DNA of 64,000 bases, from the NCBI GenBank assembly GCA_015179125.1, contig WHVA01000142.1:1-64000 (forward strand). The letters are read 5' to 3'. A model generated the notes under the pieces. That model made no database searches, had not been told where the DNA came from, and saw nothing but the letters and a program-made list of their open reading frames with translations. Shown piece after piece: positions 55,002 through 64,000 of this stretch (its first letter is position 1; each line of letters opens with the position of its first letter). The translations under genes and the position numbers were made by a program. The stretch is from Gautieria morchelliformis. Lineage: Eukaryota > Basidiomycota > Agaricomycetes > Gomphales > Gomphaceae.

Positions 55002-55525
55002 AGCTGAACTTTGGCCCCTATGATCAGGCTGCCGATGCTGAAGTAGAGCTTGAAAACCTTGTCATGAAGGATGAGGTGTGTGTGCAGGTCATCTGTTAGA
55101 GCTGTAATGTCTCGACATGAAATGAGTGACCAAGGACATAGCCCTGGGTGAGCAAGTCTTCCCAGGGTAAGCCTGCCCCCATCTGCCACAAGTGGTAAGG
55201 TTAGTTGGTTCTCGCGGGTGAGAGCAACCACATGAACATGGAAGAAAGTTTGGAAATCATGCCGCTGCGCTGGAGTGTGTTTGAAGTGGGTCCTTAAGGC
55301 ATCTATTGTTGTTGTGGAGACAGCTCCATCTGGGGATTGGGGTGGATATGAGTCCCCCAACTCGGAGTCATCAATACCACAGAAGTTTGCACTGTACTGA
55401 GAGGATGAGTGGGGACTAGGAGGAGAGAATGGGAGCTCAGGGGCATCGTGCAGGTGCAGAGGCCCCATGGGCAGAGATCCCATGCTGTCAAAGCAGGATG
55501 GGTCATCTAGGGGTGGTGAGGCCAT
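55002..55525 (-). CDS. Unidentified minus-strand ORF beside solo LTRs
   Basis: Open from ATG 55525 (MASPPLDDPSCFDSMGSLPM) to the Copia LTR, about 174 codons; the stop lies inside the LTR. The N-terminal half is Pro/Ser-rich and acidic, the second half looks folded: RHDFQTFFHVHVVALTREN, LTLPLVADGGRLTLG, LHTHLILHDKVFKLYFSIG. I do not recognise the family. Two solo LTRs cut it on both sides (54504-55001 and 55534-56775). It may be part of an accessory gene of an older transposon. Confidence 0.35.
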
Positions 55526-55533
55526 AGCATGGG

Positions 55534-56775
55534 TGTCAAGATTGGTTTTTAGGTGTTAATATCATGTATTAGTGAACACAGCAAATGCCCGAATAGCTTG
55601 TGCGAATAAGTATGCTGTTCGGCGAATACGTGAACCAATGAATGTTCACAAGATAAGAGGGTTGCCCGAACGGGGCTTGCCCTATCTACAGTCATAGAAA
55701 AATGGCCCGTGGCACTTGACGATGTAGCGTGCAAGGTGTCACGGAAGGGCTGTCTAAGTAGCGACAATCCATTCACCAACAGCACAGAAAATAGTTTGAA
55801 GGCTAAGGTAACGAAGATTAAGTATGAGAACTCACCAGTGATGCCTAAGTCTTCTGCTGGTCGAAGATAGAAATCTCCAAGAGAAGGCTTAAGACGATGA
55901 TCACAGCGAGGTCAAGTTTGCACAAGATGGACGACGTATGATAATTGAACTGGGGAATATTCATGCAAATGCAAACTACTTATATCGAATGCTTGTAAGG
56001 TATCAGTGAATAGAAAAGAGGCCGTCACAAGTCAGGGTTGGATAGAGGTGTGCAGTCATGATACAACATAGATGAAATAAACATACAATAGAGTGAGAGA
56101 AGAGGGAGAACATGAAACGGCGGAGAGTGAAGGTGGTGAAGGCACCTATGTACGAAATCATGTCTTGGGGCCCGCATATACACCGCCCTGCACGGGTTCT
56201 TCATCTACTGGGGTGATCCCACATGACCTATGGGTAGGACGCCCCGTGAACGCACCCTGCTCATATGAACACCAAAAGGGGGTTGGATCGAGAAGCTGAC
56301 GGAGCTACTGACAAGTCATCATGCCGGGTAGGGATGTCGATCGTGATTTGATGGTGTGCCTGCTGGCGAATGATGCGAGCAGTGAATGGCTGTTCGGTGA
56401 AATGCGAGGAAGGGCGAACAGAGATGATGGAGGGGAGGAGTGGTCGAGGTGGAGGGAGAAGCTGAGCGAACACGGAGGAGGAGTGGCGAAAGGGGAAATG
56501 GGGGTAACAAGGTGCAGGAAATACACAAGTCATGATAATCCGATTATCAGAACACCATCGTAAGAGGGTTGAGCAGAGGAGGTAATAGGCCCAGCGATGA
56601 CTGCCAAGTCAGCCTAAAGATGTCGATCGTGCATTGACAGTGTGGCTATAATAATTGGCGTGAACAGCGAGAATCGGTTGCCGAACACGGCAATGGCGAT
56701 CGGAACGAACATGGAGGTGGAGTGGGAAATGGGAGAACAGGGCATCTGAGTATGAGAAATACATGCGTCATGACA
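55534..56775 (-). mobile_element. Family R solo LTR, copy 3, ATGGG target duplication
   Basis: 1242 bp, TGTCAAGATTGG to ATGACA in plus reading. ATGGG at 55529-55533 recurs at 56776-56780. It carries the same internal duplication as copy 2. Confidence 0.92.
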
Positions 56776-56999
56776 ATGGGCACCCATGGGGAGACCCCCC
56801 TGAGAGTATCAGTGGGGTTGGGTGTTGGCTGGGGTGGGGACTGGATAGCAAGGCTGGGATGAATGGCATATGGCTCATGGCTGGATTGGGACTTGAAGGT
56901 GTGCTTGTCAATAGGCTTGGCAGAGTGTAGCCTTGTGAGGCCATGGTTGATGGTGCGCTCGGCACATGGGGTCGCAACAGCCAACGAGACTTCAATAGG

Positions 57000-57147
57000 A
57001 GGTGGAAGTAAGGGGAAAGGAGGGAAAAGGAGGGAAAAGAGGGAAAGGAGGGAAAAGAGGGAAAAGGAGGGAAAAGAGGGAAAAGGAGGGAAAAGAGGGA
57101 AAAGGAGGGAAAAGAGGGAAAAGGAGGGAAAAGAGGGAAAAGGAGGG
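57000..57147. repeat. Polypurine minisatellite, 19-bp unit
   Basis: About seven units of GGAGGGAAAAGAGGGAAAA and shorter variants. One strand is pure purine for about 140 bp. It creates the Pro/Phe/Ser-repeat ORFs on the minus strand, which are not genes. The flanks (56781-56999 and 57148-57620) have no gene that I can support. Confidence 0.85.
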
Positions 57148-57805
57148 ATGAGCTTACATGGGGCCACAGATGGCAACCAGGCTCGGTGGGTCGGCCAGCA
57201 GGCACAGAGGCCATATCATGACCCAATGTCACAAAATGGCCCCACTCCCTTTGGTTGCACATGCTGTCAAAAGCCACCATTCATAGCAGGGTGCGCCCAT
57301 TGGGACCCAAGAGGAAAGAGTGACAGCACTTTGATAATGCATGAGTCTTCAGTCAAAGGCAAGAGACGGACTCATCCGATTCGGAACATGTGGCCTCATT
57401 CGGTCTGCATGGCATGAGATGGGGGCGCCCTGGATGAACGAGTGACAGAGACCCAGTGGTTTGAGCAATCGGTGGGTAGCACAGGTTGGGTCCAGAGTCC
57501 AAAGAAGCAAGGGCGGGCAGGCAGGAGGGCCCTCATGTCGAAAGTGAAGAAGGAGCCCGGCCCAGGTGTTTTGACTTGTCACAGGGTGGGTTGGTGGTGG
57601 GAACTCAGAAATGGATAGAACCAGTTGCACCTGGTGCACGGCAGGGAGCTAATTAGAGAGTATATGTTGGTAAGAATTATTAGCTTTGGCCGATTCTGGC
57701 GACGATGCAAATTATCAAATTATTGTGTGAATTTACTAAGTATAATGCATCCACTTGTGCCCACCACATGCACTCATTGCAGGACTACGCTAACAACACA
57801 ATGTA

Positions 57806-58817
57806 ATGAATGCTATCCCTCCCTTGTTATTCTATGGTCTCCCTGCTGATGCCATGATAGATCCCGTCCTTCTCAAGGACACCGCCAACCAATCGCGGCC
57901 ATCTAGCACCCCCACCTCGGCTCACCCCTCCACCCCTCCCTCTGGCAATGAACCACCCCTGGTGCCAAAAGCACGCAAGATGTGTGAAGAATTCACCACA
58001 CGTGATCTCAACCACCTCCTAGCCGCCGTGTTGGCTGTTACATGGCGCCCCACATGAAGATTGATGAGAGGTGGAGAGAAGTTGCAATGCTGGTGCAAGA
58101 GAAGAGGTTCTGCCAGAACCAGGAGGCAGACACCTTGAAGAACAAGGTGTCCTCTATGCTCACATGGGTAGAGGTACATGTTTACCAAATCTCACGGTCG
58201 ATGCCGCTGATCTGTATAGCGGGGGGGGAAATTCCGCACGGTCACCATTGGGGAGAGTGCTGGAGAAAGACCCAGTCACCCTTTCAGGACTGTGTGGAAA
58301 ACTGGACGCTGTTCAGCACTTGAAGATCCAGACCAAGGATACACTCGAGGAACAGAAAGAGCACACTAAGGATGTAACTTTGTTATTTTTCTTTTTTCTT
58401 TTCTATGTTACATGCTAATTACACACATCATGCAGGCACAGAATGTGTCACGTACAGCCGGGGACTCAATGCATGTGAATATGATGGGGGTCATGGGAAG
58501 CTGAAGCGCACGCGATCATCCCGAGCTGATGATAGCGGCAAGGAAAATCAGGTTGATGAGGACAACGAGCCTGGTGTTTCCAGCACTGAGAGCAACAAGA
58601 GGACGTGACTCATGAGCGTGAGTTGCGTCCATGGAGTGCGTGAAAGGGCAAGGGTGGCCAGGATGCTTGAGAAAAGTGAGTAGCCGGAGGAGGTGAGGGA
58701 GAAGGCAATGGAAACCTTCCATGCAAGCCCTCTGGAATGGCAGGACAGGGCTCTGGCCATCCAGGAAAGGACGGCCACTGCACTCCTGGATATCCTCAGG
58801 GAGGGGTTACTTAAGTA
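57806..58817 (+). pseudogene. Harbinger-associated Myb-like ORF, frameshifted
   Basis: In successive frames: a Ser/Thr/Pro-rich start (DTANQSRPSSTPTSAHPS), FTTRDLNHLLAAVLAV, MAPHMKIDERWREVAMLVQE and FCQNQEADTLKNKVSSMLTW, then LKIQTKDTLEEQKEHTKD, a basic/acidic linker, and a helical end (VREKAMETFHASPLEWQDRA, ALLDILREGLLK). The block with spaced W, F and W over about 60 residues resembles the trihelix/Myb-like DNA-binding proteins that accompany PIF/Harbinger transposases, and a Harbinger transposase lies next to it in convergent orientation. At least three frameshifts (near 58038, 58170 and 58610) show it is dead. The function call is inference from context. Confidence 0.5.
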
Positions 58818-58828
58818 AACTCAGGAGC

Positions 58829-58905
58829 TTGTTTTTTTGGCACAGAATGAATTGTTTTTAATTGTTTTTTTTTTTTGGCACAGAATAAATTGTTTTTAAG
58901 TGTTT
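58829..58905. repeat. Two-copy tandem repeat of about 40 bp with T runs
   Basis: Each unit reads T-run, GGCACAGAAT(G/A)AATTGTTTTTAA. It lies between the convergent Harbinger genes. Confidence 0.7.
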
Positions 58906-58997
58906 TTCATCTTGTTCCACACAATTAAAGTACATAAAGCGTTCTGACATGTCAGAACGCACCTTCTCTATGCGCCAGAACGTGCGTTGTCCATCCG

Positions 58998-59809
58998 TCA
59001 GAAGACACCATGGAAATACGCCTCGATCGGTGGTGGGGGACATCTGTATCGTTCAGACATTTGATTGTGCACAAGACAGGCCCACACATTGGTGAGTAGG
59101 ACTGCCACTCGGTATAGCAAACCACATGGATTGCCAAGGATCTTGTGCTTCCAGTAACAGTGGAGATAGGGCCAATCTTGCAAGACAAGTCCAAAACCAT
59201 GTTCGACTGAGATGCATACACCTCCCATTGCCATATTCCATGCATGCTCTTCCCATGTCAAGGTGCCCCCGCCACTGGATGGACTCAGGAGATAGGGGCT
59301 GACCGAATAGGCCGGAGTCCCCATACACCTGAAAGAAATGGTGCTCTGGGGGATCACTGGGGGTGGACCCTGGCTGGATCGCAAGGCTCTTGATCTTGTC
59401 GAGGATTCCACTCTCTTTAAGCACCCCACTGTCATTATGGGGGGCCCGGAAAGGGCCAGCAAGGTGTGTGATCAGCCCATTTGGCACAACGATCCCTTGA
59501 AACTTCATACCATGGCATTTTTATAGCCTGTGTAGACCAATTCTTGGTTAGTTCCAGGGTGGCAGGTTTGTCTTATCATACAATTGATGAATCTGAAAAC
59601 AGAGTGGGTGGGAGTGCTGAATGCATGGAGGACATCGGCATGCATGGGGTTGGCTGGACTGAGCAGGCCCTCATGATCCCACTCCAACAGGTGGCCCCAC
59701 TGTGAATTGATGAAACTGGCTGTCTCATTCACGATCTGAGAAATGGCCAGCTGCGGCCATGTGTACTTGGTTGCCAGAGACCAGAGATCCTCAGGACTCT
59801 GGAGGTGTG
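58998..59809 (-). pseudogene. PIF/Harbinger-type transposase (DDE_Tnp_4 superfamily), frameshifted and 5'-truncated
   Basis: Minus-strand reading: NETASFINSQWGHLLEWDHE, CHPGTNQELVYTGYKNA, then KFQGIVVPNGLITHLAGPFR with APHNDSGVL, FFQVYGDSGLFG, WNMAMGGVCISVEHGFGLVL, QDWPYLHCYWKHKILGNPCG and LLYRVAVLLTNVWACLVHNQ. The D of HNDSG and of YGDS and the E of SVEHGFG fit the DDE catalytic set of Harbinger-like transposases. Frames change near 59510 and between 59250 and 59350. The N-terminal end is cut by a family R LTR at 59810. Confidence 0.82.
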
Positions 59810-60770
59810 TGTCAAGATTGGTTTTTAGCCATTAATATTGTGTATTAGTGAACACAGCGAATGCCCGAGTAACTTGTGCAAAGAGGTATGCCGTTTGGCA
59901 AATAAGGTGAACCAATGAATGTTCAAAAGGTAAGAGGGTTGCCCGAATGGAGCTCACCCTATCTACAGTCGTAGCGAAGTAGCCCGTAACACTTGATGAT
60001 GTAACGTGCAAGGTGTCAAGGACAGGTTGTTTAAGTAGCAACAATCCTTTCACCAGCGAAGGCTCTCCTTCGGAGCCCTTCACTGACAGTGCATATAATA
60101 GTATGAAGACTAAGGTAACGAAGGTTAAATACGAAAACTCACCAGTGGTGCTTAAGTCCTCCTCTGGTCGAAGATAGAAATATATAGGAGAGGGCTCAAG
60201 ACGAGGATCACAGTGAGGTCAAGTTTTGCACAAGATAGACGTATGATAATTGAACTGGGGAATATACCTGCGAATGGAAACTACTTATATCGAATGCTCG
60301 TATGATATCAGCGAATAGGAAAGAGGCCGTCTAGAGTCAGGGTTGGATAGGGGTGCGCAGGCATGATACAAATAGATGAAACACAGATACAATAGAATGA
60401 AAGACGAGTGCGAACATGAAATGACAGGGAGGAAAGGGGATGAAGGTATTTATGTACGAAAACATGCCTTGAGACCTGCATACATGTGACCCTGCATGGA
60501 CTCTTGGCTTGCTGGGTTGATCCCACATGATCTACGGGTAGGACATCCCGCGAATGCATTCCAGCCATACGCACACCTAAAGGGGTTGGATTGGGAAGAT
60601 GATGGGGCCAGTGATGAACCATCATGCCGGGTAGAGGGTGTCGATTGTGTTTGATGGCATACCTGCTGGCGAATGATGCGAGCAGTGAATGGTCATTCGG
60701 CGGATGGGGCGAAGAGCGAATGGAATGAACATAGAGGAGGAGTGGTCGAAGGGTAGGGTGAACTCAGGCG
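59810..60770 (-). mobile_element. Family R LTR, copy 4, truncated
   Basis: Starts TGTCAAGATTGG at 59810 and follows the other R copies to about 60770, lacking the second internal unit and the ATGACA end. The left flank is the Harbinger transposase. Confidence 0.85.
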
Positions 60771-61496
60771 AAGCTGTTTTGGAACCCTTCAAGACTTTGC
60801 TGTTATTGCTAACACTTCAATCTATCAGGACATGTCGTTTACGAGACTCAAAGAATATTAAACAATGCTGCAGCACAACTCCGGAAATAATTTAATATTT
60901 GTACCTTGGTTGCAATCCATGTAAGAACTAGTCCAAGTTAATACAGATGGAAGGCAATGTGTTTCTTAGCAGCACTGAACAATAAACTAAAAGACTGTAG
61001 GTTCAAGGACACTATTGGGGTCCAAGCATATTCCAAAATATAAAGGAATTTACTTAGCAGGCGAGTTTAAAAATGGACTGCCCTGATAATCTACCAGCGC
61101 ACAGCAATAAAACGAGGGATGAGTTTTGTGAACAAAGCGACTTGTGAAAGTCTCTAATCAGGAAAATCGACTGACTAGATCGTCTCAGGTATTGGAGTGC
61201 GAATGGCAAGACTTTCAATTGACAGACTCACTCTGTAGAATTACACCCGGAGGATTAGTCCAAGTGGCTAAGCAGTAAAGTAACTACTTAACAAGGAAGT
61301 AGACACTAAAGTAAGTGACTAACCCTAGCTGGGATTAGCAGCTTAGTAAGATGCAAGTCACACGAGGTCACGTGTAGGATAGAATATGGGTAGATTGGCT
61401 GATGAAAGGCAGGCAAAAAGGGCCTCCTTTTATATCATATTGTACAGGCGCTTAACTAAGTGGTAGGACCTTCTATCTATTAATGGAATGGGGGAA
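60771..61496. other. Unassigned interval upstream of the gag-like gene
   Basis: About 720 bp with no supported ORF. It may be the distal LTR or leader of the element carrying the gag-like gene at 61997. Confidence 0.4.
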
Positions 61497-61719
61497 TGAG
61501 TCACGAAGAAGCTTTCGGAATGTGTAGGAAGGTTCTGTCTGACTCATAATGACTCACAGTGACTAGAAATGACTCCTACTGGTGACTCCACTAGGTTTTC
61601 CACCAATCAGGGCTTGATTTGTCAGGAATGAATCATTAATTGGGCCCATGTGATTCATGACAGCTTGGGTGAGTCATGAGCATGTGACTCACCAAGGTGT
61701 GCATGAGTCAGTTGAGTCA
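61497..61719. promoter_or_regulatory. Cluster of seven TGA(C/G)TCA sites
   Basis: Exact matches at 61497, 61540, 61550, 61670, 61685, 61704 and 61713, plus several near matches. TGA(C/G)TCA is the binding consensus of Gcn4/Cpc1 and AP-1 type bZIP factors. The cluster ends about 280 bp upstream of the gag-like start codon; a TTAAATAG box lies near 61902. Confidence 0.6.
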
Positions 61720-61996
61720 TTGAGGCTGTACAAGCAAATGACTAGGCTTTTCAAACTCAGAGGCTGAGTCTGAAGGAGCCACCTGACCGGATTTGTGGGT
61801 GACCACAGGTGCACAAGCCGCTGGACAGTTGAAGCGATGATGAGCTCAGCGAATCTGAGCACTACAACCGGGCTAATTAAGGAAGCTTAAGTAACAACCT
61901 CCTTAAATAGCGTGAGAACCTATCGTTCGAGCTCATCCTTTGCTTTCGCCTCCATCTACCTACTAGCGTAGATACAGGCAAAATTTCTTCAACCAG

Positions 61997-63160
61997 ATGG
62001 CACCGTCGTACCCTAGCGGCACCTCAGGTCATCCCGCACCACCAACAACACCTCAACCGATCCCAACACCACCACCTACGTCACGACCCCTTAACCCCAG
62101 CGCTCCCTCTATCACCACTACCGGGAACACGGCCCCCTCAAGCTCCATCACCGGGTCTTCGACCACGGCATCGCCTCACAGAACCGCTCACAGGAGGCCG
62201 GCCCCACCACCGCCCACCACCCAATGTGCAAGGAGGCTGACACCGAGCCAAATCATAGACCAAATCAACGGGGTCATATCCACAAGAAACCAAATCAGGG
62301 CGGGACTCCGCGCCAACAACGACCCCGGGGTCTCTGACGACGAGAACATCCTGACTGGCACTGACCTTGCCACCATGTACCCGCAACACCAAACCCTCAA
62401 CAACACCCCTTCGTCAACCTCTACCCTAACCACTCTGAGCCTCCCCACGACCACCTTTCCCAACAACTTCACCCAACCTCCCACCACCACACAACCGCCA
62501 ACCCTCAACCAACCACCGGCGCAACCGCAACTCCCTGCGGCCACGGCTCCCACTTCCAACCCCACGGCGACATACGCATTCTGTGACGCAGACACGGATG
62601 CCAACACGCAGCAACCGAACAATCACACGATACCCGCGCAACTCATAGCCATGGTCAAGGCACGTGCATACATCCCCCTTTCCTTCTTCCTAAGCAAAAG
62701 CATGGACCGCATCAGACTCGAACTAGACCTCAAAACTACTAAGTCCATGACAAAATCAATCCACCTGATTGACACGTCTAACTTTATTGACGAGCGCCAG
62801 CTAGACTTCGCCCTTTTCAGCGAGGCATACCACAACTTCATCAGATGCCTAGAGCTCTGCATGGCACCCGGATCGAAACTGCCACTCGCATGGGCTGATC
62901 ACTTCAACCGATGCGGTACCGGCCCGCGCATGAAATCAGCGTTCAAGACATTCCTGTACATGGACATCAAAATGCACCAGAAACTCTTTGACACCCCATT
63001 CTCACCCGACACTCGCAGCACCGAATACTCCGATGCATGGTTAATGTCAGACAGGGAGGTCAACGAAGAGAGGCTCTCAGACATGATCAAATCATCCGTA
63101 CGCACGGAACTGGCCGGCCACTCGCGCGAGCTACCAAGCAGGAACAGTTACCGTTACCAA
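61997..63160 (+). CDS. Gag-like ORF of an unidentified retroelement, cut by Copia D
   Basis: About 388 codons. Residues 1-75 and 130-200 are Pro/Thr/Ser-rich; between them RRLTPSQIIDQINGVISTRN looks helical. The folded C-terminal part contains MVKARAYIPLSFFLSKSMDR, IHLIDTSNFIDERQLDFALF, EAYHNFIRCLELC, LAWADHFNRCG, FKTFLYMDIKMHQKLFDTPF and WLMSDREVNEERLSD. The pattern (a helical domain of about 150 residues after low-complexity sequence) resembles gag-like first ORFs of basidiomycete tyrosine-recombinase retroelements, but no diagnostic motif proves it. Codon use is C-rich (ACC, CCC, CAC), unlike the neighbouring elements. The frame is intact until the Copia D LTR at 63161, which adds the last two codons. 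A conserved helper gene of another kind remains possible. Confidence 0.45.
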
Positions 63161-64000
63161 TGTTAGCAACTTGGGGTTATGGCAGGGAAGGTTCGGTAGA
63201 GTTCTTAGAAAGCTAGAATCAAATGTACTCTCTCAGTGAATTTATTGTCACTGTTATATTAATACAATATCTAGAATCAAATGTACTACATGATGTTCAG
63301 TCAACATGCTATGGAAATATAAAAGATACTACTCGCCTCTCTCAGTGAATTTATTGTCACTGGGAGAGGAGTATTATTCTGTCTCAGAATGCATATCTGT
63401 AAGGAAGTCATCCGAGCAACAGGTGCATAGGTTTCATTGTAGTCGACTCCAAAACTTTGTGTAAAGCCTTGGGCGACCATCCTCGATCTATGTGTAATGG
63501 GTTCACCTTCTGGATTGCGTTTCCAGAGGAACACCCATCTATTTCCGACAATATTTGCCCCAGGAGGTGGTTTAACCACTTCCCATACACCTTTGTCGAG
63601 TAGCACCTTGTACTCTTTATCCATTGATGCTTTCCACATAGGATCATTTAAGGCTTCATCTGCATTGCTAGGCTCGGTCTGATTTAAATCCGGCAGCACA
63701 TTATCTTTGTTTTGATCAGAGGTCGAAAGTGTACTGATGGCAAGGTTATAATCACTGATGCCATCAGTTTGAGAGGATAAATCTTGTTCGAATAATTTGT
63801 CTTGATGGTCCTCAATGTCCTCATAAGCTAGTGTAGTGATGTCTGCACCAGCATGTCTCTTAGCTTAAGACCTTGTTACAGGACCACTTGGGGCCGGCTG
63901 CTCCTGCTGCTGACGGATCCTTTCGCTTCTCCTTGCTGGAGCAGCTTCTTTAGGTCTGACATCAACAGTCTGACTGGGTTGCAGCTCCTTCAGACATTCC
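63161..64000 (-). mobile_element. Copia element D (B-type), internally deleted, continuing past the window
   Basis: Minus strand. The partial 3' LTR (63161-63393, ending CTAACA in element reading) is joined directly to the middle of the reverse transcriptase. The junction falls at ATATG, which is found in both parental sequences of Copia B, suggesting a microhomology-mediated deletion. It lies at the end of the gag-like ORF. Confidence 0.9.
63394..64000 (-). pseudogene. Copia D pol fragment (linker and start of reverse transcriptase)
   Basis: Reads SNADEALNDPMWKASMDKEY, GVWEVVKPPPGANIVGNRWV, FLWKRNPEGEPITHRSRMVA, QGFTQSFGVDYNETYAPVAR and then runs into LTR sequence. It is very close to Copia B. 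Toward the right edge the linker contains a TAA and changed bases (near 63867), so it is inactive in any case. Confidence 0.92.

Noticed and set aside
55303..55506. Second minus-strand ORF overlapping 55002-55525
   Set aside because: Alternative frame of the same stretch with less plausible composition.
57000..57147. CRISPR-like array
   Set aside because: Units are contiguous with no spacers and the genome is eukaryotic.
56646..57280. Minus-strand ORFs rich in Pro, Phe and Ser
   Set aside because: They are translations of the polypurine minisatellite.
1..64000. tRNA or rRNA genes
   Set aside because: No clear A/B-box pair with cloverleaf potential and no rRNA-like core was found by eye; a tRNAscan/Infernal run would settle this.

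Overview
The window is nuclear DNA of a filamentous fungus, most likely a mushroom-forming basidiomycete (Agaricomycetes). The genes are split by many 45-70 nt introns with CTNAN-type branch sites, there are F-box genes, and the mobile elements are Copia, Gypsy, DIRS-like, LINE, Helitron and PIF/Harbinger types in mixed states of decay. No bacterial, organellar or viral genome features were seen.

Positions 1 to about 16.5 kb are gene space. In order: two tandem copies of one F-box gene (minus), an ATG18-type autophagy gene (minus), a phosphatidylserine decarboxylase gene (plus, head-to-head with ATG18), a roadblock/LC7 dynein light chain gene (plus), a DUF4336 gene (plus), an allantoate-permease-like MFS transporter (minus) and an unrecognised five-exon gene (plus). 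I rebuilt the exon structures by hand from splice signals, reading-frame continuity and conserved motifs. The ATG18/decarboxylase pair shares a roughly 240 bp intergenic region. It links a PROPPIN to a phosphatidylethanolamine-producing enzyme, and this lipid is the one to which Atg8 is conjugated.

Positions 17 to 64 kb are a nested transposon island. Two near-complete Copia elements carry perfect 5-bp target-site duplications: A (18818-24070, minus, TTCAC, two coding lesions) and B (29426-34670, plus, TGAAG, fully open 1415-codon gag-pol). B sits inside a Gypsy-type LTR of family R. Family R also gives two solo LTRs with perfect duplications (42327-43584, GGCGG; 55534-56775, ATGGG). A third, 5'-truncated Copia (C, 36167-40715) lies inside a decayed minus-strand Gypsy element whose gag is at 40716-43947 and integrase at 35500-36166. 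Further elements are a degenerate second Copia lineage (E, 25784 to about 28.6 kb), a Helitron helicase remnant, a 5'-truncated LINE (43990-46574), a DIRS-like tyrosine-recombinase retroelement (about 47.3-51.5 kb), other Gypsy fragments, a PIF/Harbinger transposon with a probable Myb-like partner gene (57.8-59.8 kb), an unidentified gag-like gene (61997-63160) and an internally deleted Copia (D, 63161 to the right edge). A fragment of a fatty acid synthase alpha-subunit gene (about 46.9-47.1 kb) is stranded between a LINE and the DIRS element.

The most interesting signals are: a Copia primer-binding site that matches the anticodon arm of initiator tRNA-Met and contains the gag start codon; an LTR hairpin with AATAAA in its loop; a cluster of seven TGA(C/G)TCA sites upstream of the gag-like gene; recurrent in-frame TGA codons in decayed elements where CGA (Arg) is the likely ancestor; and the captured fatty acid synthase fragment. 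No clearly new multi-gene system was found; the least explained genes are 15512-16457, 55002-55525 and 61997-63160.
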